Positions 1 through 25,600 of a DNA stretch of 64,000 bases are shown here, in pieces. The notes under the pieces are model-generated. The model did no database searches, was not told the origin of the DNA, and was given only the letters and a program-made list of their open reading frames with translations. Within the stretch, counting starts at the first letter, position 1; each line of letters begins with the position of its first letter. The stretch is taken from positions 386,439-450,438 of the forward strand of contig KB306104.1 of the NCBI GenBank assembly GCA_000328365.1, read 5' to 3'. The DNA comes from Capitella teleta (taxonomy: Eukaryota > Annelida > Polychaeta > Capitellidae). The translations under genes and the position numbers were made by a program.

Positions 1-1936
1 AGATCGTGTACGCCGAGGTCAATTGGTGAGCGCAGATATGCAAGCGGTTAGAAAAGGATAATGTTTCGATCTTTGTCCACAGACACATGTTGAGGTAGAA
101 TGCAAAACACGGCACCAATAACTACATGTATGGCAATATAAAATTATCGGTACCAACGAATGAGTAATATATTCTAAATTATAATATGGGTCAGGTGTGC
201 ACTTTGATAAGAAAGACCAGCATAGCTATGAGAACTAGTTATGAGCAGTCGACTTATGAGAATTTGTGGAAAGGTGTTTTATAAAGCTCCTCATAAATAC
301 ACTTTCTCTGTAAGATTGCAAGAGGCCTGCAGATTGCATGCTGGCTGTCGAAACAAGGGAAGAAAAGTGGTGCGTAAAACCCAAATAACACGAGAGCGTC
401 GTCACTGAAGCAGCACTTACGCTGAATCCATCATTACTAGTCGGATGTGATGCAGGGATCTATTTTATGGCCTCTGATTGGCCAATAAAGTTATTGCTGA
501 CATAAGAATATCATGATAATGACAACAATGACTTGTGACCTTTCAATAATTTCCGTGTCACTTGACAATTCAGTGAGATGGAGAAGAAGGAAGCACCGAA
601 ATTCTTTTTTTTTTTTTTTTTTTGTCCTCGAAAACATCCCTGGATCCTCCATTCATAGGTGGCATGTCAGGGTGAAGAGCTCCTTCATCTTGCAGGGAGG
701 TCGGTGGAGGGCTTTCACGCACTGTCAATCACAATAGTACGCACATGACGTGAAACAACGAGCGTGGTAGTTTGGTGTAAGACGTGGAAATGTGTTTTGT
801 AGATGCGTATATACGATTCACCTAGCTTTGTCACGTTTGAGTGAGGTCATCTGACCTCTGCCCTCTCAATAAAGTAATCTCCCACGAATGCCCTTGCTCT
901 AGGATCCAAATCTCATACCTCTGATTACGCAGATTGCAATAAATACGCACGCATCGTCTATTCTGGTGGCTCCTTCGTCGGACAGCGGCCACTTCACGCA
1001 TCCAGAGCAGTTCGCCATTCCTTGGCTAGCCAAAGAGGCTGCCTACTACAGGGACTGAATCACGATGCTCGCCAATTTGACGGAGAATGTGTGTCCTGCA
1101 CACCCCGGCGTGAGACAGCTCATTCTATGCTAACACATGTAATTGACACAATTCTGAAATGGTCAATAGGAATCAGTCATATTATAAATTGTGATTCCAC
1201 AATTGAACATGGTAGTTGCAGGTATCGCATATCAATGCAGTGGAGATCCTTGCTTTTTCTGATCTTATATTGCAGGCTAAAAATACTTATGCTCACATTC
1301 ACATGTGATCTTGGATAATTGGAGCACCTTGGTGTCTCCATTGTGCAATGTAGAAAGAAACATTGAATATGCTCATCTTCCTGGAAACCGAGTTGAATGG
1401 AATTTCCCACCTCATTGCGAGTAATTATATGGATCTTATGAGTCGTTCACCTGGGCCTATAAGCATCTTATGGTTATTGATGGTGTAAGTACAAGGCAGG
1501 GTAGAAAGCTGGGATGCTCCAAATTATGTTATATGTTATGACGTGAAAATTTCGTCTCACAAAAACTCGAATATGAGAAGAAATTATCCGTAATATATGA
1601 TGCCAGACACCTTAATAATTCGTTTCAATCATTTTTTAGAAGCCCACTTATTATTTGTTGTCGGCGATTGATTTTTCCTCCGGGGAATATGTTTGATATT
1701 TTGTGCGTCTCGAAAGTCTCAAACAGCAACATCATCTGAGTTGAATGATTCAGGACGCGCCAGCAGACGAAGCCTATACTTAGTTCTATCGCAAAATAGA
1801 CCAATTAACTTCCTTCCCCGATATCAGCAATATTGGTGACACATTGCAAAGACTGGCGATTTTTGATCATCACGGACACCGAGTCTTGCACAAACCAACC
1901 AAGTGCCCGATTGGTTTGCACATTCAATTCCCGAGT
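1..1936. other. Gene-free stretch
   Basis: Only short open frames without recognisable domains are seen here. There is a T-rich homopolymer near 604-623. No exon with flanking splice sites and a familiar protein was found on either strand. Confidence 0.5.
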
Positions 1937-2501
1937 GACCCACACACACAGTGGCGTATCCAGGATTTACCTGAAGGTCGGGGGGCTCCATGTCTCATGT
2001 GAAGATGTGCAAGCGCGAAGCGGCGCAGCCCCCGAGGGGGGTCTGGGGGACCTCCCCCCGAAAAAATATAGAAAAAAGGATGCAAATCTATGCAATCTGG
2101 GCCATTTGAGGTTTGGATTGTGTCACGTCAAAGCCATGTCGAAAACACTATTTTTTGGCAATTCAATGTTTATTACAGTGCTTTAAATTAATTATGATTA
2201 TGAAGCATGCAAATCCAAAATGATCACAGCTAAATAATATAGATGATAACAAGTAATCATAACAATACACCCATTTACACTGAAGCCCTCATGCACAGCA
2301 GGGTTGGGATACTGATAATAATGCAAGTGTAAAGGCATCAACACAATAGTTAAGAAAGAAAAGCAATTACATGATGAATGAGCTCAGGCGCGATCTGGCA
2401 AAAGTCTACCTTTTTTTTTCTTCTTTTTTTGACTGGTGGAAGGGGGGGGGGCTCGCGCCCGATTCGCCCAATGGTAAATACGCCACTGCTTGGTGTGGGT
2501 C
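1937..2501. mobile_element. MITE-like non-autonomous DNA transposon with nested inverted repeats
   Basis: The core runs 1949-2488 and begins CAGTGGCGTAT, ending with its exact reverse complement (11-bp perfect terminal repeat). Outside this lies a second inverted pair, GACCCACAC at 1937-1945 and GTGTGGGTC at 2493-2501. The interior is GC-rich near both ends (runs of G and C) with an AT-rich middle and no coding capacity. The CAGTGGCG terminus resembles ends of hAT-type elements, but the 8-bp flanks of the core do not match as a target duplication, so the superfamily is uncertain. Confidence 0.65.
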
Positions 2502-5224
2502 GCAATTGATATCATTTTGATCTCGGCTCAGGTAGGGGAGATAAGGGATCGGATTCCGCAAAACCCCAATTCCAACAACAAGTCAGAATATTGCATAAGA
2601 AAAATCGTATCTATGCAACACATACCATTGTGGTGTTGGTATAATCAAAAAGGCGCGTTTTTTTTTAAATGTTTTTTTTTTCTGCTCCTAAGTAAGTATA
2701 TATATAAACCCCCGTAAATGATCGAATCAAACGTATACTGACCGATATTCTTGATTTTGCATACAAGTTAATGAACTGAATACTGAGCAAGCAACCCAAG
2801 TGTCCTCTTGTGTTCACACACGTAGAGCATTTAGGTACCGTGCAATGTACCTTTGTGGCAGACACGAGTTCCCTGCCTTTGAAGCCTCCGATCAATCACC
2901 CCTGTCATCAATTCGTGCTGTATGAATTAATGCCTCCATTAAACCAGCCAGAGTATTCCTATGTACATGTACGACATTTCAAAATTGCATGTAATGTGAG
3001 TATAGCGTCGTAAGGAAGAGACACAGAGACATGTGTTGAGCTGAACACTACATGCTTTTATGAGAGACGCTACATGAGTAATCATACCGCCCACTATTTG
3101 AGTTAGAACTTCACGAACGGGGCAGAACGAAGGTTCATCAATGAAAGATAATTCCACTTGACAAAGGTCAAACAGTCTAAATACCACGCTGACCAAATTT
3201 ATCTTCCCAAGAAAAGGGAAGAAGAATACAAAGCACTAAAATCGATGTGAAGCCGTGTAGCTGGTAGGATCTTTTCTTCATTGACGGTATGGAATCGACG
3301 AACTGGACGTGAGCCTACAGAAAGCTACAATATTAACAAAACTCATTATACATTGTATTAACACATGCATGTCTCTATCCAATACACCACACAATTGTGT
3401 AGAAGTGCATCACATGAGTGTAGTCTCTCATGTTGAGGATGTAACACTGCTTCGCCATACTCTTATCAGCTCTAGATGAATCATAATTAAATGATTCATA
3501 TTGCAGACGACGCGTTTGTTAGTTGAGCTTCAACCATGAGCACCAAAACAAGTGGATAAACAACTTTACAAGGCAGGAAAGTGCAATGGAAAAACCTATG
3601 TGTGCATTTGGACCACGGAATGATTTTTTGTGATCATTCATAAAGTAAATATCACTATTAAAATATATTATTATTACTTTCGATTCCTTAATTTTCTATG
3701 TGGATTTCACTGGAAGGGATAGAGGAGGGGGGGGGGGGGTTTAAAGCCACCAATCTCGTGTTGTTGTTAGATTACCATTGATGAATTGCACTGAGATGCG
3801 ACCTGTAATGCTAACGTAATGATATACGGAGTGCGCAGCGCCCCCTGTGGAATAAGCAGGTGCATTGTTTTGACACTTCACTGGTCTCCGGCGCTACTGA
3901 AAAGAAACGTCTGCATTTTACCAAATCTGCTTAATAGTTTATTTCGGCAAAATACTAGCTTCATTAATATGTCTTCTTTGAGTGTTTTTAAAAAAATAAA
4001 ATAAAACTGCAAATACTGTCCAAATATACTAATTAAATTGATCGTCAGTTCTTTTTCTTCCCTTCTCTTTTCCTTTTAATTTCTTAATTTAACTTTTACT
4101 CTTCTTTTTTTTTTTTTTTTTTTTTTTTTTTTCTCGCGCTAACCCTGTTTTGCTTTCTTTTCCCTCCGTCTATTTGCTCATTAAAATTGAAAACAATTTT
4201 ACTTTTATGTTAACAAGGGGCACAAAGATCACAAGTCTCGCTTCTTCTTTTGTTTCATTCACAATGTGTGGGGTTCATTTTATTTTATTTTATTTTTTAT
4301 TTTTTCTTCCAAATCAGCTCCTGTTGTATCTCTCTCTACTGACTCTTATATTACCTCATTACCATTGGGAAGAATGAAAATTCAATTCAATTCAATTTAA
4401 AAAATGAATAAAACTAGAAAAATCTGTCATCGTCTCACCTGCACAATTCGCTGTCTCACGGGTCTTAACAGACAAGAAAATTTCACTTTCTCTACACAAA
4501 GCGGTCAAACTTCAATGAATAACTCAAACTCAAACGATAGATGACACTATATCGAACATTCCACCAACTCCACATGGTCATAATTATGTAGTTGTAATCA
4601 AATTCTATCAACGAAAATGTCTGCCCAAAGGTCGATTCTGAGGTGGGGTGATCTAACTATGCGAGCTTACGTTTGAAAACTGCGCATCCCACAGCTACAT
4701 GGTTGATACTGGGTGATAGCCAGATACGCTGGTTAGTATCTGCACATATCATTTGTTCTCAACAATGCCAGGATTTCTCGAATAATGAACAATTATTCAA
4801 ATTCCACACAATTGTCCGTCTCACCCGCACAACTTGCCGTCCGTTAATGAAATGCAAATGCATTTTCCGGGCATTTTCCGTCATCCGTATCCCCTCTATG
4901 ATAATGGTCTTAGCGTATGTTCAAAAACTTCTTTTTGGATAGATAACTTGCGTTGTGAAATCGTTGGTCAAAATTCACAAGGGAAATATCCCGAAGTCAT
5001 AACGCACTTTTTCGGAAACGCAAATAGAATACAAGTTAAAGAGAAAATCATAACGCATCGTTTTCTTCAGGTACACCGCGAATCGCATGAATCATGACGT
5101 ATATAGGTGTCCTCCATTCGCTTTAAGTAAAATATAAATCTAATGTTAATGCAAGTAATTATAATATTGATTGAAATGAATGTAAACGGAGATTACAAAA
5201 TTTCTGAACAACGTCAAAAGATTT
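2502..5224. other. Gene-free stretch with homopolymers
   Basis: No coding exon is supported. A G-run lies near 3729-3740 and a long T-run at about 4105-4132. Two copies of the TCATAACGCAC motif family occur at 4997-5007 (exact) and 5048-5058 (last base differs), the same motif that clusters in introns near 46-52 kb. Confidence 0.5.
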
Positions 5225-5317
5225 CGCCCAATAAGGGACTCGAACCCTTGACCCTCAGATAACTCTGATGTAATCAGCTTTAAAAGTCTGATGCTCTACC
5301 GACTGAGCTAACCGGGC
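5225..5317 (-). tRNA. tRNA-Lys(UUU) with a 20-nt intron
   Basis: Read on the minus strand, this is a complete cloverleaf. The acceptor stem GCCCGGT pairs with ATTGGGC (two G-U pairs). The D arm GCTC/GAGC, anticodon stem TCAGA/TCTGA, loop CTTTTAA and T arm AAGGG/CCCTT are all intact, with discriminator G73. The anticodon is TTT. A 20-base insert sits after position 37, the canonical tRNA intron site, and contains a small CTGAT/ATCAG hairpin. Removing it leaves a 73-nt mature tRNA. A TTTT Pol III terminator follows. Most animal tRNA-Lys genes have no intron, which makes this copy notable. Confidence 0.88.
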
Positions 5318-5540
5318 TTCATGCCAGCAGTCGACAAATTGACTTATAGAATCACAACAATTTCAACATACACAACACCTCACCACACTAACAATGCCTC
5401 CGCATTTGCAATGCGTGTTTTTCAATGAACTCGTGCATGCTCGCCTATAATTGGGTGCATAAAAGTGAATATTTCTCTCAATTAATTTTTCATTGCCTAA
5501 TTAGCGTGAGACACAACTCAACTCAAATGTTACTGTATAA

Positions 5541-5803
5541 CATGACATGACATGATGGGGTTTTACGGCTCCACCCAAACCATTGATGCGGGCGCCTGAA
5601 CAGAAGGCCCGGGATCGGGGTTTCCCCCTACCCTTATCGATAAATCCCAAGGGTTCTTTACCCTGTATACCACCATAGACAGTAGTACACAGCGCCCGGC
5701 CTTGTTACACAGTTGGGCAGCACCGTAGTGTCACCGACCCATGATCGGGTCTCGAACCCGGGACGTCGACCCCACGGTCGGCATAGGATTGCAGTCAGCA
5801 CTG
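5541..5803 (-). mobile_element. tRNA-derived SINE, copy 1
   Basis: On the minus strand the head carries a perfect Pol III B box, GGTTCGAGACC (around 5741-5756). It is followed by a body with the landmarks GTGCTGCCCAACTG and TCTATGGTGGTAT, and a short ATGTC repeat tail at 5541-5555. A second copy with the same body order lies at about 46860-47185 on the plus strand, which establishes it as a dispersed repeat. The outer boundaries are approximate and no A box is clear. Confidence 0.75.
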
Positions 5804-8680
5804 TTTCATAATATATTTTTATTCAGTAAATCCTGTTGCCGCTTTTGGGGCTCAGTATGTAAGTGATATCGTCGTCTTTCTAAACACCTAATCACCTAAT
5901 GTCTATTTTCTATCATATAATCATATCGTTCATATTAGACATTGCAACTACTGTATAATGTCTGGCAATAAGATGCACAATGAATCAGCTCATTCATCTG
6001 TGCATAAAGGTTAAAGCATACTTTATATATGAACGTATTCAAGTGATTGGTCGATCCCACTGTTATTCATCGGCGAATTCATTCACGAAAATGGATGGTA
6101 TATCAGTAACTGGTAAGGTTGGACAATTGGTAGCTTTATACTTCATAATGGCCTGAACGCATATGCACAGTAACATAAACAACGTACTGCTAAAAACGGC
6201 TACTGGTAAATGAAGTAATTAAAACTCCCTAAAATCGAGGAATGAAACAACTTTGAATGAGGTGAGCAAGTCAGTTTCAACAACTATTGACGCGATATAT
6301 GATTTATGGGTTATGATATATGATGTACTGAACAGGAGATTTCCGCAGACAGCAAATTTCGAGGTTTTATGATTCAGACCTGTATTTGCGGTAGCAATTA
6401 TTCGCGGTCAAGCGTAGGGTCACTTAGTATCAGATCACCCAGAAATATTTCGTGGGTTTCTAATTTTCGCGGTTGATCGTGACCGCGAATATAGCGAAAA
6501 TTTCATTCGGCACGAAAATTTTCTGTTCTAGTATAAATGTGGAGATTAGAAGGCTATTGTAATACATGTATTATTGTTGGTGAATGGTGAGTTTTCATAA
6601 TGATTGGCTAGCATTATATCGTAAACCATATGCCGCTTATACTATATGGGGCATACCTATTAATGGACGTACGAACTTCCGTGTTTTGCTGTATACAAAG
6701 CAAGGAGGCCACTGCACGTCAGCCACGAGTGCACGCTTACCGCAGGAGAACCGCGAATCATAACGTCATTGATGGCATTGACACAGAGGCTTCTTACAAT
6801 AGAGTGCATGAATACACGACGAAATCCTTAGGCGTTCCATGTTATCCATTTATCCTTTCGATAAATCGCATGGTCAAATTACAAATTACATGGTTTCGGC
6901 GCATCAAAACCGCCAAAATTGTGAACAAATTAATGATGTTGGCTTTTTTTTTTCTTTTTTTTTTTTCTTTTTTCTTCGTTTTATTAACTTATTCATTAGA
7001 GTTTGAATTTTATGTCGGATAAAATGCTTCTTTCTATTTTGAGTGTATTTGCGGATGTCAGTAGAGACTGGGCGTGCATATAAGAATGACCTCAGTACAA
7101 TTTTTTTCGTTGAAATGCTATTGTCTCATTATTTTCGTAGTCTTGTGCATTATGCAGATGGGTTTGGGAATAATGTTATTGCTGTATCAACAAACGAGCG
7201 AGTTTTATTGATATTTTATATTTCTTCCGATGTTACATTGCTTGCATATAATTATGCAAAATGAATATTGCATTATCTGTATAAAGAGCTATAGTCACCA
7301 AATATAAGTTTTTTTTTCTAAGCCTGACCCACTTCACTATTTTATAAATCAACAATCAAACATCTATTTTTTTATTTTTTTTTTTATTTATTTTTTTTTT
7401 TTTTTTTACTGTTACTGCTCAACGTTTATGAATCAATTGCCTTTTAAAATTAGATCTGCTCAATCTCTTTCTGTGTTTGAATCGAAATTGATAATTCCTT
7501 TAACAGAGCCTATTCTTGAAACATTCTTCAATTTACTATATTTTATTTATTATTCCATTCCATTTTCTTATTTTCATTTACTACACGTTTTGAACTTTTA
7601 ACACTTGATAGATGCATTTTAGAGCACTTCGGTGAATTTTACGCGATCCAAAAATAAAATTTATTATTATTTATTATTTAGGGTGGTCTGGATAGGAGAT
7701 TTGGAGGGAGAAAAAAAAAACCACCCTAAGTCGTACCAATCAGGCGAATGTGTATGCATGGAAAAAAATGTTCTAAGGTGCACGCACATGTATTTAAACA
7801 TTCATGTTCAGGGCTCTGAGGCTTTTAACGAAATACTGACCAATATATAACACGAATGCGCGTCCGTACAATTTTGGGGATCTTTTGAGGAAATAAATGT
7901 TTCCTGTACTACATGTAATATCCATAAGGCTAAGCATGGCTTTCTGTTTTTTTTGTTTTGTTTTGTTTTGTTTTTTTTTTTTTTGTGTTTTTTTTTATAC
8001 AATGTTAGCTTTTGTGTCAAAAGTTTCACTCTTTGTGCAGCGGAATTACGAAACCGCCCTTGAGTTTAATTTACATTTCGACTTTTCTTAACTTGTAAAG
8101 AATCACGAGTCTAGACTTATCAATTATGCAGTCTCCAAAAATTAACGTCAATCGCAAGGTGGAAGAATAAGATCAAAGAGATCATAAATGTAATTGAATC
8201 GTGAAAATGTGCGTGGTCGCTGATACGAAGGTTAACTTCTCATGATATGGAATTCTATGACGAGCATCACTTGGCCGATGGCCACCAGAGGACGTACATT
8301 GTGAGGATACGCACAGGTATAGATCAGCCAGCACCTCCTGCCATATTATGCCGATGATAATACCGCATTCAGTCATCGGATTCCAAGTGTGTATGTTTTG
8401 AGCTCATTTTCAGTCAACTTCCTCAAGTCGATCGGGTGTCTGAAATATTTATATTGCGTCGGTGCCTGTTGCTCGATGCAACGACGCACTTGTCACAATA
8501 GTTTTCAATTATTCAATTTGAGATCAATACTCAAAAAATGCAAATGGAACCCTACATTGGAGTAGCTTGGAAGTTAGAATTAAACTGATAATGTTTGAAT
8601 AATAATAATATTATAATTAGGATCATAAGATCAGAATAATAAAGCTTTCGTTCTAACAAAGAATAAGAAAAGAATAATGT
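5804..8680. other. Gene-free stretch, AT-rich
   Basis: No coding exon could be supported. It contains T-rich runs (about 6944-6970 and 7365-7407) and the 11-bp inverted repeat listed separately. One copy of the octamer TCATAACG lies at 6758-6765. Confidence 0.45.
6400..6490. repeat. 11-bp inverted repeat, possible decayed palindromic element
   Basis: ATTCGCGGTCA at 6400-6410 is exactly reverse-complemented at 6480-6490 (TGACCGCGAAT), 69 bp apart. A further partial copy, TTCGCGGTT, lies near 6466. No terminal repeat or target duplication defines an element. Confidence 0.45.
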
Positions 8681-8773
8681 CTCCCAATAGGGGACTTGAA
8701 CCCTTGACCCTCAGATGACTCTGACAAAATCAGCTTTAAAAGTCTGATGCTCTACCGACTGACCTAACCGGGC
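8681..8773 (-). pseudogene. Decayed intron-containing tRNA-Lys(UUU) copy
   Basis: It is colinear with and the same length (93 nt) as the tRNA at 5225-5317, including a 20-nt insert at the same place. Three stem positions no longer pair: acceptor 1-72 (G with A), D-stem 11-24 (G with G) and T-stem 50-64 (A with C). The anticodon loop is intact and the insert keeps a CTGA/TCAG hairpin. It lies about 350 bp beyond the sim stop codon on the same strand, so it may also be part of the sim 3' UTR. A weakly functional gene cannot be excluded. Confidence 0.7.
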
Positions 8774-9119
8774 ATCATGCATTGGATATTGTTACAGAAT
8801 AAGAATAATCAAGAGAAAATCGAATTCAATGTCAAAATTTATGGATAATTTTCATGACAAATAAAAATAAAACGATAAACACAGAAAAACAAATAGAAAC
8901 GATGACGATTAAGGACGCTCAATGACTGCGTCGTGTTGTACAAGCACCATCTGCTCATTCGCAATAAATACGCTAAAAGTATCATTAAAGCTGGGGGGAT
9001 TCGAGATCGATGTCGCGAAATGAACATGAAATGAAATGAACACACTTAATATTTACAACATGCAAACAAAAGAGCTATAAATAGACATAAATATATGTAC
9101 ACCGCTACGAGCTCTGGCG

Positions 9120-22566
<13,447 letters not shown>

Positions 22567-22621
22567 GACGCCACCGCCTTCGACGCCAACCGTCGTCGCT
22601 CCTAATCGACTTGCGTCCCAA

Positions 22622-25600
22622 CTGAAATGAACAAAAATAGAATCAGTGGTGTATGTACATTGTACGCGTACTGGGAGAGGTGTACATGTCTCCCCCTTAG
22701 GCATGCGTGCGCTCAGAGCTAGCTGTACATCGCGCGTGACGTTCTGGGATTCACGTGACTTTCCCACGTCGAAAGATACAAAGGGAGTTCGTGCCTGAGC
22801 TCACTTGGCGCTCGACATGGAACCATTTCTGACTGGTGCATGCCTCAGCCTCATGAATATTCATGAACACTTGAGCACGGGGCCTGAGATTAAACTATGC
22901 GATACACCACGTGTAGACCATAACGAATGATCAAGTGATTTCATTTCGGAGTCTTCGATATCGAGGGAAATTAAAATCAATCGGAGCTGCGGTTTGGGGT
23001 TCAAACGGCAGCGTGAAGTGACCAGTAAACATAGGTCAAGAGGTGAATGGACAATGAACGCTTGGCCGGAAATTGAACGGGTAAGAATCTGTGAAGTCTG
23101 AAGAGCATTATCGATGCTGTTATTCAATGCAATGCACAAAAATCTTCATTTTTGAATTTTTGAAACATTACACGAACTGACTAATGAGGAGCGAGCTCAC
23201 AGTTTGTATTATAATACGCGAGGCGTTTAAGCCGTGTGTTTAATACGCGGCTGATGCCCCCTGCGCGAACATGCCCAATAGTTTGGTCGCCCAATGATTT
23301 CTTTTGTACATTTGTTGTCTCAGTCGATGCAATTCCGAGCACTGCGCGGCTGTCCTCCTTCTGGCCTGCACTGCGCATGTGCAGACGCGTGTATGCATAA
23401 AAACATGCACGCTGCACAAAGTGGCGATTTTTACTGTGAAACCATAACGGAATTAAATATTGTGAATGGACATGCTAGATATACCGGCTACACTCTTACG
23501 CTTGAGTGTTTGTTTCCCTGTTGTGTGAGAGATGTAATGTCGATTCGAGGCGTCAGCGCGCGTTGGATTCCGCCTGGGAGTGGGTCAGGGCGGGGTTTCT
23601 GCTTGGAACCATTCGAATTTCCATTTCGTGTCAACACGACGCCATTACTGCGAGGCAGCGAAACAGATCCCGCGTCGTCTTCTGGATCGAGGTCATCAAA
23701 TGCAGGAATCGATGTCAGCAGAATATAAGCCCCAAGTGCTGCTTCCTCTTATACGAGAACTGTACGTTGATCTCCAAGAATGCGCGGGCGGTGCGTGGTT
23801 TAAGAGAGGAAAGTTAAAAGCTGAAAATTACTGATAAAAGGGACAAATGGGGATCTACAGCCGCGATGTTAATTGGCCACAATTCGAAGGAATAAATCAC
23901 GTTTAAAAAAAGTTAAGTTATGCGGACACCAATAAATTTACATAAAATGGGCAATTCTTGTTATTTTTTGCCCTCGCCTCGATTTCTGAGGAAATTGCTT
24001 CAAATCTATCGACAAATCTATCTCTGATCACCAAATCGCGTTAGGATCCTTAACAGAAGAGCTTCTTTAATTTATTTGTTCGTCTACCTGGAAAAAGGTT
24101 ATCGGAAGGTCAGTTGTTCGACGTCATCGGACGAGATTGAATGCGTCTCGAAATTAATGCGACGAGATTGAAGATAGGCCGATCGTGCCGGGTTATAGCG
24201 ATGGGCCAATGCAAGAGGTTTCAACGATGGCAGATAGCGATCACAGACGAGGTGAGAGTCAAGGAAAAGGAATAAAAAAAAAAAAAAACGAAAAAAGAAA
24301 TCTGCGAGTTATCAGTCATAAGACGAATGCAATAAGAAACACGCTGATTAAAGACGGGGTTTTTTCCCGGAGCAATTTTGGCAGCGACGAGACTGAGATT
24401 AATGGAATTTTACGCAGAAATACAGCTTGCATTAAGCAACGTGTTATATACATACACCTATATATAGAATTTAATTACCTGATTACTTTTCTACGTGTAT
24501 TATCGATGTCATCAAAAGAAGATAAATTTGTAGGATGGTATAATATATGTATGAATAGAGTAATTGCTCATATGTAATTCGGTTTTTATCACCATTGATA
24601 AACAAGACAGGAGAATAATGATCCGGACGTAAAACGAATAAAGGTGAATCACGCATAATGATGATGAAAGGTGCTTAATCCAATTAGTATACTTTATGTA
24701 AGCGTTAAAATTTGATTATTGATCTCAAAATGCAGGTGCTTCGGTTTTTATGGATTGTCACACCAAAGAATTTCGTAATCATCGAGATACGTTATAATTA
24801 CGTAATTTTTACACTCATAATTATAAATAAGGACGCGATGCCTCATCTCTGCAGGGAAAAGATCTATTTCTTCCTCGGGAACAGGCGACGTTTTTCCCAG
24901 GCCGGGGAGTCAGTGTGAAGTGGGGCTAAATCCTTGTCGTTGTAACAGTAGATGACTGTAATGGGATAGGATTACGCCAATCCGGTTAAAAATGAATATG
25001 ACGATCAGAGGAAGCTGTCATATTTGGCTGACGGACTTTTTGAGTGTTTGTTCGGAGGTTCGATGGTCAGTTTTATGGGCATCTCAAGTGGCCAAGTGGA
25101 CTTCAAGTGATGCCAAGATGACCGGTACTCAGAAGGAGTGAAATTCTAAGTGATGACAAGGGAAATGATCCTTTAGAAGCGGCGGAAAAGGCGAGGTGTT
25201 TATAGGCCCATCGTGCGAAATCAAATTTCGATGTAAAATCAATCGCATTGTCATTCCAATAATTATAATGTCTTCCTCTAGCAATTCACGTTTACTGAGT
25301 TCATTCTCAGAGCATAATACAATCGAAATTCGGCGATTAAATTATATACTACAGACTATAGTATAGTAGTGTAAATAGCTCGAAGGAATTCGAACTCGAT
25401 TTCGCCGTTGAAGTCGTTTTATAACATCAGCCAAATCGTACAGTGGAGTGGCTACTCAGGGTTAATTTATATTATTAATGACTGGAATACGAAAGTCTAA
25501 AGAAAATTTTATCTAACTTATATTATAAAACGCATTTCCCGATTATCGCCGAGGGAAAACGAAACGCTATAACAGAAGCGTGCACGCAGAGTCAAAGTGG

